From: Rhodosorus marinus
Taxonomy: Eukaryota; Rhodophyta; Stylonematophyceae; Stylonematales; Stylonemataceae
Direction: 5' to 3'
Assembly: GCA_029953675.1 (NCBI GenBank)
Contig: JAMWBK010000006.1
Span: 248,001 to 312,000 of the forward strand
DNA: 64,000 nucleotides
Both the position numbers and the translations under genes were made by a program. Positions 35,550-45,413 of this stretch are shown in pieces; positions within the stretch are counted from its first letter, which is position 1; every line of letters starts with the position of its first letter. The notes under the pieces are model-generated. The model searched no databases and was not told where the DNA came from. It worked only from the letters and a program-made list of their open reading frames with translations.

Positions 35550-37621
35550 CTAGGTACTAGAGAACCCGACTCGGGTACCATTGTTCAACAGTGTTCCTCT
35601 GATCGGAAATGTCTCATGGTATATGTGGTGGTACAAAGTTTCAACGGGAGGCGCGTCTGCTACCTTCGAAAACGCAGCGGCTTCATCCACTTCGATCTTG
35701 ATTTCTTTTTCAATAGCCTTCAAATCTTCCGCCGTACTCCACGATTGCTCGATCAATCGCTCTTTAACCTGAGAATGTACATCGCAGAGTTCAGGCTTGC
35801 ACAGCGAGAGCGTCATACCACACGCAAGTAGAGGGAAATGGAGTGGACTATGTGTACTTACCCTGTCAATAGGATCTCTACTCTTCTTGATATCATTAAT
35901 CTCATCCTTTGATCTGTAAGTAACTCCCGGGTCTGACATGGAATGACCGTGGTAACGATACGTATCCCTATACATGAAGCAATTTCGCCCGAGACGGTGA
36001 CCATCGCCAAGAGTTGAGGAGAGTGAGTCAAGAGAAACAATGCAACATGGTTCGTCAAACCATATCGTATGCAAACCAGTCCACATGTTTAGAGTTGATC
36101 ATCTGCTTGAGAGAACTGTCAAGCGTGTTGGTCTCTCTGAGCAAACTAGGATATAGCAGAAGCTCTGCTACTAAAGCCGCATATTGTCCAAGCAACAAAC
36201 AAGAACCCCTTATCTGAGCAAAATGTGAAGGCAGCATCTTCTTACATTTCAATGTACAAGGGGCCGCTGTTAATCGCATACTCCTTCGCGAATTTCATGC
36301 CCTCTCTTACGGCAAGTACGTCCATTCCATCCATTTTAAGTCTGGTTGCGTTGGGCAAGAAGAAGTACTTAAGCACAGTTCGGGGAAATCCCCGAAATAT
36401 CCAGCCTTACTTCCACTCACCCCGGAATGTAATTTTCCCTCTTGTAGAAGTCTTGCGTTGCAGAAGCACGAAGAGCACTAGTACCCATTCCATATTGATT
36501 GTTCTCACAGACAAACAGAATTGGAAGCTTCCAAATCACGGCCATGTTAATCGCCTCAGCAATCTGCGCACATTCAAGCCAAGGGATCTCAGTCTCCGAT
36601 CCCGCGAGCCCCGATTTTGCATGCTTACTCTACGAAACAGAAGGTTCTCATACCTGTCCTTGATTTGCAGCTCCATCTCCAAACATTGTCACGGCAATGT
36701 TCGCTTTTTTCTCATACTTGAGAGCGAAAGCAAGACCAGCACCCAAAGGTACCTGGGAAGGTCAACAGCAAACGTGAGCTTCCATTTGAGTTATCTCGTT
36801 CTTAAGCTCGTAGGATGCACTACAATCGACAATGCAAAGGCCACCGTACCTGCGCGCCGACGATGCCATTCCCTCCGTAGTAGTTGTTCTTTCTGTTGTA
36901 CATGTGCATTGAACCCCCTTTGCCCTTTGAAACACCTGCATACCTGCCTGTGAGCTCTGCTAGAATCTCCTTCACATTTGATCCTCTGCTAAGCATCTGA
37001 CAATGATTTCTGTAGGCCGTAATGAGTGGATCCTATTCGATCAGAAGTGAAGCGGGGAGTAGCGCGAAGTTCAGACGACGACGGGGAGCATCTTCTTGTG
37101 ATGGGAGTTGGCACATACCTCAAAGGTTAAGACTGCATCCATCCCAACAGCAACTGCTTCCTGCCCGTCGTAAAGGTGGCAGAAACCACGGATCTGTTGA
37201 CCTTTGTAGAGATTATCAGCAGCAATTTCCATTCGCCTCATTCGATACATGATCCGGAAGTATTCAAGAAGTTCACTCTGGTCTGTGACATGGCAACAGT
37301 CGGGGAATTAATTCCTCAAAAAGGCATAGCTGCAAACAGTTAAGAGTGCTTAAAAACAAGAAAGCCCCATACCACTATAAGCATACGGCGTCGGGCTATC
37401 GATCAGAAAAGGATCAAACGGTCTAAGGTCAAATCTCGTCTTTCCATCGACTTCCTTTGGAGGCACCGGGGATTTCTTCTTGTTTGTCGCCTAAACCACA
37501 GACAACATCCAAAGTCCATTTCAGAAACAAGAGGCAACCAAGAGAAACGAGCTAAGCAAACAAGGGCAATCCTCACCATCCCTCGAACTCCCAAACCAGC
37601 TCTCAACGCCCGCCTCCACAT
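35550..37621 (-). CDS. PDHA1: Pyruvate dehydrogenase E1 component, alpha subunit (mitochondrial)
   Basis: E1 alpha with E1 beta decarboxylates pyruvate using thiamine diphosphate, feeding acetyl-CoA to the TCA cycle. Nine exons: 37621-37577, 37490-37373, 37282-37119, 37032-36850, 36752-36654, 36563-36421, 36341-36246, 35967-35862, 35768-35550; 390 aa, normal length. [15 protein letters not shown] is a typical mitochondrial presequence. Visible blocks: [57 protein letters not shown], the ThDP motif GDGAANQGQ followed by [11 protein letters not shown], and the regulatory loop [16 protein letters not shown]. The first phosphorylation-site Ser (HSMSDPG) is kept, while the second site (Ser in animal GVSYR) is Thr here. 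Mitochondrial type rather than plastid type is inferred from these features. Confidence 0.95.
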
Positions 37622-38854
37622 CCTGACCCTAAAACCCAAACGAACAACTCACTCACACAACAAACGCAAACTAAAAACACCTCCTCTCTCTATCTACTCT
37701 AGTAGAAAAACCATATCAGTATGGACTAATTCTTCCATAAACCGTTCAACTAGTACCCTTCTACCTCCGGCACGTCCCAAACCTGCCCCAACTGAAATCC
37801 CTGGAAGTCCGATCTTTATACATTGAATGGCCACCCCCTCAATGGGTCAATAGAAATCGGTGATTCCAATATCCAACGCTTATGACACAGATGGGATTGG
37901 CTTTTGCCTGCCAAGGGCACTTTCGTAACAACATGAAAACATTGATGGAAGCATTTTTATGCTACCACGTTGCTTGACTGTGTGGTTACTTCAGCAGCAG
38001 GATTATCCTGGCCTCATCCCAATTCATTGAATGTCAAAACCTCAACCGATCGATAGAAATCGATCAATCCATTGACTACGTGGCAAAGGGGGGCAACTCA
38101 CACGAATATAGAATCTCGATTGAAAAGTTTCTATACTAACGCCTTGATTTCAACTGTGTACTGAAGCAGTGATTCCTTTAGGGACATGATCAGTTCGATC
38201 CATATGAGGAGCATGCCCATCCCCAAACCACAATGATCTGCGGAAACGTCCAAAAGACCTAGTATCCAAAGATATGTTTCTATATCTTTAGATATGTGCA
38301 ATATCTATATTTTATATGAGATATTAATAAATATCTTCAGATGTCTAATTTCTAGATTTATCGTTAGATGTGTATCGGCAGAGTTTGGTGACGGCTTTGC
38401 TATGATTTGGAATCGGTCCATACTAGCTGGCTGGTTGTGTGATACTAACATTTGCTTCTGATGGCTTTGTCAAGCCTTTTCTTATGCCCCGTGAGCTGTC
38501 CCATTGTGATGTTGGTTCCCGACGCCGTGAGTGTATCCGTCTTTGGCCCTGGCGCTAGTAGAAGACGTCGTTGTAATAGTAGGTACTCCTACCTGATCTG
38601 GTATACCGATCGCTTTGCTTCTGCATGAATGAAATTGTGTCCCTTTGAATGTTTCTATGCGCTCTCTTGTGACAGGATAAAGTCCCTCTGAGTTGTTGGT
38701 CAAGATCAAGATCCGCTGGTGGATCTTTGATTGCACGTGGAGGAAGCGTTGACAAAGTTGGGAGAGTGAAGGAGATGTGAATGAGAGGACTCTTCTAGGA
38801 GGTTTTTATATAGATATTTGCTTTTTTGGATCATTTGATCCGTAAAACATCAGG
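37622..38854. other. Intergenic, divergent spacer
   Basis: 1.23 kb between PDHA1 and prefoldin. Contains a C-rich stretch next to PDHA1, AT-rich sequence around 38270-38370, and an antisense open stretch at 38482-38755 (listed separately). TATATAGA about 45 bp before the prefoldin ATG reads TATATAAA on neither gene's ideal position. Confidence 0.5.
38460..38755 (-). other. Possible two-exon reading frame, no start codon found
   Basis: The minus strand has a frame with the segment DPPADLDLDQQLRGTLSCHK. A GTAGGA donor (about 38585) and CCAG acceptor could join it to ITMGQLTGHKKRLDKAIRSK, stopping near 38455. A TATATAAA on this strand (about 38806-38813) sits at a suitable distance. No upstream ATG exists in frame; the first ATG would leave about 45 residues. 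No family recognised. Confidence 0.25.
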
Positions 38855-39600
38855 ATGGGCTCGATGGCGAAAACGAAATCGGAGCTTGAAAAAGTAATCG
38901 CAGAAGTGCGTGATATGCAGAAAGGTAAACCGCGCGAGATGATCGAGCTTCTTTTGTGTATCTGTTTATTACTTCAGACATGCGGAAGATCTTATGTGAT
39001 TGTTCGCGGTTCGTTCTTCAATGACCTCTGTTTAGATGTCGGCAAGATTACAAATCAACAAATTAATCTGAACTCGCAGTTGACTGAGAACCGGCTCGTA
39101 GAACAGGTAGGCTAGTTTCTCTTCGTTAAAAGGCTTGATACGTGTGAAGCGCTTTGCTCGTATCCTTGATCTCAGGGTGCTATTCCTCGGATATTGATTT
39201 TTACAGGAACTTTCGCTTCTTAAAGACGATGCAGAAGTTTTCAAGCTCATTGGCCCGGTCCTCATCAAACAGGTAAGCACGAACAAGGTAAATCCGATGC
39301 TAGAGGATCGTCCACTCCTGTCTAAAATTGTTCGGGATGGGTTAGGATCTCCTGGAGGCAAAAGGCAACGTTAGCAAGAGAATCAACTTCATCACGAGTG
39401 AGATGAAGAGAACTGACGATCAGATGGCCCTTCTTGAGCAGAAGCAGGTAAACCCCTCGCGTTCCACAGGACTGCATCGATAACGCTGTGTTCTAAAGAC
39501 CGAAATGTCCCGACAACCATTCTAGGAAACAAAGAGAAAACAAATCATGGATCTTCAGATGAAACTCCAAGAACAGGCCAAGCAAGGAGCGGTACAATAG
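38855..39600 (+). CDS. PFDN6: Prefoldin subunit 6 (beta-type)
   Basis: Prefoldin is the cytosolic hexamer that hands actin and tubulin to the CCT chaperonin. Five exons: 38855-38924, 39036-39106, 39207-39272, 39346-39447, 39526-39600; 127 aa, the usual size of a beta-type subunit. It is helix-loop-helix throughout: an N-terminal coiled coil (SELEKVIAEVRDMQK; INLNSQLTENRLVEQEL), the central beta hairpin block VFKLIGPVLIKQDLLEAKGN, which is the diagnostic subunit 6 signature, and the C-terminal coiled coil (RINFITSEMKRTDDQMALLE; KQIMDLQMKLQEQAKQ). All introns are short (73-111 bp) with normal GT-AG ends. A second ATG three codons in (38864) is an equally good start. Confidence 0.92.
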
Positions 39601-41165
39601 AAAATATCAAAGTTCAATGCAATCCTCGCTCGTCAAGCAAGACGTCGACCTTGACATATGTTAATAAATCTGAAGCCGTACTACAACACAGGCAAACCGA
39701 AGCAGTCACTTTGAGCAACCGGTAATTGCGATGGGGCCGGTCCCGCTGCTGAGAGAAGAAACCGAAAGACTGATTTTTCACGAATACTCCAGAGAGGAGG
39801 TTCAGCCAAAAGCACCAAACTTGGGCTAAGAGTGAGTGGAGTCTCCGTTGGATCACTTCCAAACGTCACAGTTCATTAAGCGGTTCGTGGAATTTGCCTC
39901 AAACGAAAGCGCGGCGGGTAGTTGGTTTCGAACCATATCGTTCGCAGGTTCAATGCCGATCGTATCGTAGAGCTCGAGAACACCACTGGATTCGTGGAGT
40001 GTCCACAGTTCGAAACAAAGTGTCTCCCTCTAGCCCAGCAGTAGATCGCGCATTTCTCCGTGGCCGTTGTAGCCCTCGACGCCCACGACCGGAATGTATT
40101 GGATTCCGTACGTAATGCGGAAACGGAAAGCTAGCAGTATATTTTGCTCTCTGTTGAAACGAGGTCGGAGCCATAGGAGACTCTAGAGCGTCATATTAGC
40201 CAAACACCGATTGGATCCAATTTCTGCGCCCAGACAGAGCGAGTCCGTCTAGCCAGTACTATCCGGGGGGACCTCCAATTCTTTTCTCAGCTTATAGAGC
40301 AATAAGGAGTTTCGCGACCTTGAACTCTCTTGTTTAAAGCTAATCCATCCTAGACAAGCAGTCGAATCATGATCGCATCATAGTTGCGTCGTGATCGGAC
40401 GTTTTGTCTTGCTCATACATGAATTAGGCAGAGCCTCGGTTCCCGCCTGTAAAGACGACGAGAGAACTAGGGGAAATCGTTCTGCAAATGATCTTCTCCT
40501 TCCTCATAACGATTCAAAGCTGAATAAACAGTAACACCGCAAGAGACGCAGGCCAACGAAGACCTCGATGGTGGGTTAGGGATCGTTGACCAGTTTCGCG
40601 ATCTCATCGTAATCACCAGCCTGACTGTCCTCCTGGCGCCTCAACAATCGCAGAGTCTCGCCTGCCGTCTGTAGAGATGACCAGAAGAGAACGCGGAAAA
40701 TTGCACAAAAGCGCGTCTTGGAAACGATATTCTCCAAGACGATCTAAAGCGGACTGAAAAGGGCAGTTCCAAAACAAGATAACGTCCCTCCAGGAGAGTT
40801 CATAGTGATAACCAACCTGTAAAGAAGACCCAAACGAGATCGTGGAGAAGCTAGTCTGTTTCGAAAGCGCTACATACCAAGGCCAAGGTCTGCAAAACAT
40901 TACTTGGTTCTTGTTCAGAATCCTAATGCTCAATGAATCGAATACACTTCGACGTCCACAGAGCTTGTTAGGAAGGGAGAGGGAGACTAAAAGCAGTCCG
41001 TTGGATTGTTGTATCGGTGAGTACTGACGATCGGCGTTGGATAAGGATCACGTGGATAAATTTGGGTTAGGGTGGACTAATTCTGGTGATTCGAAACAAT
41101 CTCAGTTTGTGGAGGAGGGAGAGTGTTAGGTTGTGTTTTGGAAGTGTCTTGTGTGAGGCTTCAGA
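39601..41165. other. Intergenic with unassigned open stretches
   Basis: 1.57 kb. On the minus strand several stretches look partly coding: 39845-40048 (segment LELYDTIGIEPANDMVRNQL, preceded by a TAG that could be an acceptor), and an exon-like piece at about 40672-40583 (GETLRLLRRQEDSQAGDYDE, ending VNDP-stop, after a CTCTACAG acceptor). I could not join them to a start codon or to a known family. Confidence 0.4.
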
Positions 41166-42163
41166 ATGATAGGGCGCTGTAGACTAATTCAGTTTACTCG
41201 AGAATTGGTTCGAACTGAGAGCGTGAGAGAATACTACGACGGGTTTAGAGGACGTAAAATATGGAGGCATAAGCGTCACAACAGGGGTATCCCTCACAAT
41301 AGAGGAGTTTTGAAGTACCACCCGACTCCGTTGAAGCACTTGGCCGAGCCTTGGCATCAGGAATCGGATAGTAATGACGAGCATAGATCGGCCTTTGAGG
41401 ACTCTGAGTTCAGGCGAAAAAGGATGGAATTCCTCAAAGGCCTTAAGGACTCGAAGGAGAAATATAGTAAGGAGATGAAGAATTATCTACTCGAGAAACC
41501 GAAGAAGGGTTGGCCCGTAGAAACACCGATGCAGAGGGACGAGAGGCTCCATAAAAACATGTAAGGTCGACACAAGTTCTCTGGGGAGGGCTCTCTGGCT
41601 TTGGCATACCCCTGTTAATCCTTTGGCTGGCACAGATAGGACGCTCAAGGTTCGACTCGTTATTTCCTACAGGAAAGAAAAGCTCGAAAGGCAAAGAAAG
41701 CACTTTGAAGAGAATCAACGTAAGCACGAGGTTAGCGTTGCAAGGAAGAAGCAAAATGCGATGGAAACTGAGTTCAGACGACAAGTACAGATGATGGAAA
41801 GATTAGAGCAAGTTAAGGAACTCGACAGATTATCCAAGAGCTGGTTACTAACCAAGGACCAAAGGGACAATAGGGTAAGTCCCAAGAAGCGTTTTGATAG
41901 TTTTTTTTTGGATTCGTCTCATTAGAGTCTCTTCGCAACTGTAGATTCACGAGGTCGTGGAACAATATCTGTCACTGGTAGAGGAAGATCCAGACCGAAA
42001 CCTCCCCAGCGCGAGTGGAATTGGGCATATGGGCACAATCAGCTTCAGAGATCGACTTCAAAACGGTCCTCGAAGAGGGCGCGCCCACGAATCACCATCG
42101 AGCGTTGTGTCAGCTTTGCGCGGCGTCAACGATGATAGCGTCGAGGATACGACACGACCATAG
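41166..42163 (+). CDS. Basic coiled-coil protein, possibly mitoribosomal mS26/PET123-like
   Basis: Three exons: 41166-41560, 41673-41874, 41945-42163; 271 aa. The N-terminus (MIGRCRLIQFTRELVRTES) is basic and hydrophobic like a mitochondrial presequence. Then come a Lys/Arg/His-rich section (GRKIWRHKRHNRGIPHNRG), a charged helix (RRKRMEFLKGLKDSKEKYSK), a long coiled coil (KEKLERQRKHFEENQRKHEV) and the block LLTKDQRDNRIHEVVEQYLS. A basic coiled coil followed by a 'T-x-E/D-x-x-x-x-RI' block recalls the small-subunit mitoribosomal protein mS26 (yeast Pet123), but the match is only by pattern. The last 50 residues are Ser/Arg/Gly-rich. No catalytic motif is seen. It could instead be a nuclear RNA-related coiled-coil protein. 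Confidence 0.6.
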
Positions 42164-42821
42164 GCAGTCCCGTGACTTTTTTCCTCTTCCTTTTTTGTAT
42201 TTTTCGATAGCAATCTGTAAATAGCTCTCCACGATTTGCTTTCGTTCTTCCCAACAAGAGCATCGTCCTCACACAGCCCTCCGTAACCACGTCTTACTTT
42301 GGTTTTGCTTTATGATGCAACTTTGGTGGTGCTTGTTTTGGTCGGGCTTGCAATCTCGGAATCGGGCAAGTTCAGTTGGGCTTGCCTACTAGTCTTGATA
42401 GAAAAGCTACCACATCCGGCTTTTGCCTATTCCTAGTGGACGAGTTGGCCTGACCACGGGTTTGCTCGTTAATTGCGATGCCGAGAAATTATGTACAAAT
42501 GATCAAAGGGTCAAGCGCAGCCCAGGAAAAAAATGAATAGATGCTTCGTTTTTTTACAATAACCCGGTTGGTAGTACAGGCTTTCTCGGCACACTTGCGC
42601 AGTTATGAGGACTCCAAAAACAACCAGTCTCTAATGTACACAGGAGAGCCTATTCAAGCAAAGAAATACAGGAACCCCGAAGAGGACAAGGTCACACCAA
42701 ATACACAATCACGACATCTTCTCGTTTTCGAATTCGGAGCAATCGCTTACACAACAGCTCAAAACCAAACCGCCACTGACGGCCCAAAATAATGTGAATA
42801 AGAACGCAGAGAGTTGGGCTC
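42164..42821. other. Convergent spacer
   Basis: 658 bp between stop codons. A short plus-strand frame at 42541-42792 matches nothing recognised. Confidence 0.55.
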
Positions 42822-45413
42822 CTACACGTACTTGTCGACGCCCTTCACCTCCGATATCTTTTCGCTTTGGAGAGACATCGCATGTAAACTTGATATGTGC
42901 ATCAGTTTACTGGAATCAACCCTCGACGCGCCGCTGTCCTCTTGGCTGTCGCTGGGGGAGATGTTTGAGTGGGGCGAATTTGAGTTGCCCAGTTCAGCTC
43001 CTGACACTCCACCAGCCAGCTCAATTCTCCCCTGTGCTTCAACGTGCGACCTCTTTTCCGCCTCATCATACGGCGTCGACCCCCATCGGTCTTTGATGTT
43101 CAACTTGGCACCCCTTTGAATCAATACGTCGACGATGTGCAAATGACCTTCTGATGCTGAGAGGTGCAATGCTGTTCGCCCGTCGTAATCCCGGTAGTTA
43201 ATGTCCACACCCGAATCGAGGGACCCCTTTACTTTCTGATACCTGCCTTTCGCAGCGTGATCGATCAAGTCCATCCCTCGAAAACGCTCCATAGAACTCG
43301 CCCGGGCATCCAACAACTTGGCCGGGACCTCTCCTCCATACTGCTTCATAATCCTCAGCACATCCTTATTTCCATTCTTAATCGCGTCGTCAATGGGAGT
43401 CCTTCCGAATCTATCCTTGACCTCCATGCTGGCGCCATTCACCAGGAGAAGCTCAGCAACTGAGGTGTGACCTTCCGAAGCAGCAAGATGAAGAGGTGTT
43501 CGCTTGTCGTAGTCAGCAAACTGTGCTGAGACACCCGCAACCAGGCGCTCACGGACGAGATCATGCAACCCTCGTGCGGCAAACTCAAGCAGCTCCATCG
43601 AAGCGAATTCTCCCGATGTCAGCGTATCAACGTCATCTCTCGCAACGCCATGTTTTTCCAGGACCGCCACCACCTCGTCGCGCTCATTTTTTAATGCGTC
43701 GTTCAAAGGTGTTGATCCCCATCTGTCTGTCTCCAAAGGATTGGCGCCACTCAGAACAAGCAGCTCTACGATGCCCGCGTGTCCTTCAGACGCCGCGAGA
43801 TGCATTGGTGTGCGCTTGTCATAATCCGAGAAACTCGGGGACGCTCCCGCAGCAATCCTAGCCTTGGCCTCGGGCAATCTACCAGCTGCACAGTCGTTCA
43901 TGAGCTGCATACAAAGGTTGAACGTTTTTGAGTTGTGTACTGACTCATTCGAAGGGGACGAATTAACTCTCGACCCGATTCTTGCTGAAGACTGGGATGT
44001 TGATGTTGATCCCTTTCCTTGCCCAGCGTTTGCGTTCCCAGTTCTGGGTAGGTGAGATCCAACCCCCGCGGAGAAGCCGTCACCATTCCCGATAGCGTCG
44101 GACACCAGTTCCGCTTCAAGGCCCTGCGCTGTGTTTCCTATCATTATCCCTATTCCAGAGTCCAGTTGTGTCGGGGGGACAATTTCCTTCCCAGAATCTG
44201 TGACTCCCTGTAGTTGCTCCTCAATATCTTTCCGAATCTGCTCTACTTGATCTTCATCCAGCTGAAACTCCAAAAGCATCTCGTTTGCAATGTCCTGCGC
44301 AGAGTCCTCCTCGGGATCGAACATGAAAGCTATGTTCTTCAGCTCACCGTCCACAGGTACCCTTAGGCCTATGCGGATGGAACCCCTCTCAGTGGTCACC
44401 GCCTCATTGTTAGCGTCATCGCCCGGTCCAGTAATGACGACATCCCTCTCCAAATTCGGCGAATGATGTACGTACATGTCCGCTGTGGTAACATTGTTCA
44501 GCGCGGTCGTCTTCGGGACCTGGAGAGCGCCTTGGTCTGTGCGAATCAAGTCCACATTGGATAAACGACCATCGTCAGAGGTCCAATCACGAAACAATGG
44601 GTGCTCAAGGAGTTGCTCCGCAGTAGGTCTATGCTCCTCTCTCTTGAGGCACTTCGATATGACCTCTTTGAACTCAGAATCGACGAGCTTCAAAAGCGCC
44701 GCGGGTGGTTCGCCTTGTAGCACCTTCCTAAAGATCTGTGCCGTGTTCTGGCACTCGCCGTACGGGTACTCCATCGTCAACATTTCGAGCATGCACATTC
44801 CAAATGCATAAATGTCGACCTTCTCTGTGTACTCCTCCTCGTAAAGCTCTGGGGCCATGAACTGTGGTGTTCCCAGTACTGTATACGCCTTCTCCTTCTC
44901 CTTCACGCTCGATAGTCCCAAGTCACCTATTTTCACCTCGCCGACATGGCCATTTATGAAAATATTCTCGCATTTCAAATCCCTGTGCATGATAGGCGGC
45001 TGGAAGCTATGAAGATATGCAATAGCCTCGAGAATATTTAAAGACCAACGCCGAATGACTTTCAGACGAATGTGCTTTGCGTTTCGAATGAAGTCCTTCA
45101 AGGTCCCTGAGGTCATCATTTCCGTAATGAAATCCATCTTTGGTTTTCCATTCTCGGTCGTACCTCGCCACTGCGCAAAGAAATTGATGATGTTCTTATG
45201 GTTCACAAGCTGAAGGAAATCTACCTCGCGAGCAACCTTCAAAATGTCCTGCTCGGTCAATCGATCAGTCTGAAGTTTGTTCCAGGCAACTTCCACCGCA
45301 TCTTCATTGTCGAACCCTTTGTAAACAAGCTTAAAAGAACCCCTGCCTAGCAGCCGCTCGGTGCGAGAGTATCTTCCGGTGGGATCCGACTCAACGTGCG
45401 CTGAATCAGACAT
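42822..45413 (-). CDS. WNK-type protein kinase with C-terminal ankyrin repeats
   Basis: WNK ('with no lysine') kinases regulate ion transport and osmotic responses. A single exon from the ATG at 45413 gives 863 aa. The kinase domain spans about residues 15-280. The glycine loop GRGSFKLVYKG carries the WNK-specific Lys (K28), and the usual VAIK lysine is absent: VEVAWNK has Asn at that place (Cys in most WNKs). HRDLKCEN, the activation segment start GDLGLSS and the APE motif (FMAPELYEEEYTEKVD) are present. At about 345-405 lies an OSR1_C/PF2-like segment (RGSIRIGLRVPVDGELKNIA; DEDQVEQIRKDIEEQL), as in real WNKs. After a Ser/Gly-rich linker, residues from about 510 to 800 hold at least six ankyrin units (for example DKRTPMHLAASEGHAGIVEL, DRWGSTPLNDALKNERDEVV). 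Ankyrin repeats are not part of known plant or animal WNKs. The frame is continuous, so this is a real fusion. Confidence 0.9.
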   Translation of the reverse strand: MSDSAHVESDPTGRYSRTERLLGRGSFKLVYKGFDNEDAVEVAWNKLQTDRLTEQDILKVAREVDFLQLVNHKNIINFFAQWRGTTENGKPKMDFITEMMTSGTLKDFIRNAKHIRLKVIRRWSLNILEAIAYLHSFQPPIMHRDLKCENIFINGHVGEVKIGDLGLSSVKEKEKAYTVLGTPQFMAPELYEEEYTEKVDIYAFGMCMLEMLTMEYPYGECQNTAQIFRKVLQGEPPAALLKLVDSEFKEVISKCLKREEHRPTAEQLLEHPLFRDWTSDDGRLSNVDLIRTDQGALQVPKTTALNNVTTADMYVHHSPNLERDVVITGPGDDANNEAVTTERGSIRIGLRVPVDGELKNIAFMFDPEEDSAQDIANEMLLEFQLDEDQVEQIRKDIEEQLQGVTDSGKEIVPPTQLDSGIGIMIGNTAQGLEAELVSDAIGNGDGFSAGVGSHLPRTGNANAGQGKGSTSTSQSSARIGSRVNSSPSNESVHNSKTFNLCMQLMNDCAAGRLPEAKARIAAGASPSFSDYDKRTPMHLAASEGHAGIVELLVLSGANPLETDRWGSTPLNDALKNERDEVVAVLEKHGVARDDVDTLTSGEFASMELLEFAARGLHDLVRERLVAGVSAQFADYDKRTPLHLAASEGHTSVAELLLVNGASMEVKDRFGRTPIDDAIKNGNKDVLRIMKQYGGEVPAKLLDARASSMERFRGMDLIDHAAKGRYQKVKGSLDSGVDINYRDYDGRTALHLSASEGHLHIVDVLIQRGAKLNIKDRWGSTPYDEAEKRSHVEAQGRIELAGGVSGAELGNSNSPHSNISPSDSQEDSGASRVDSSKLMHISSLHAMSLQSEKISEVKGVDKYV

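Noticed and set aside
37780-38100. Possible repeat around CAATAGAAATCGGT / CGATAGAAATCGAT
   Set aside because: Only short stretches match; not a clear duplication.
39925-39960. tRNA B-box-like GGTTCAATGCC
   Set aside because: No pairing T-arm stem and no A box at a suitable distance.
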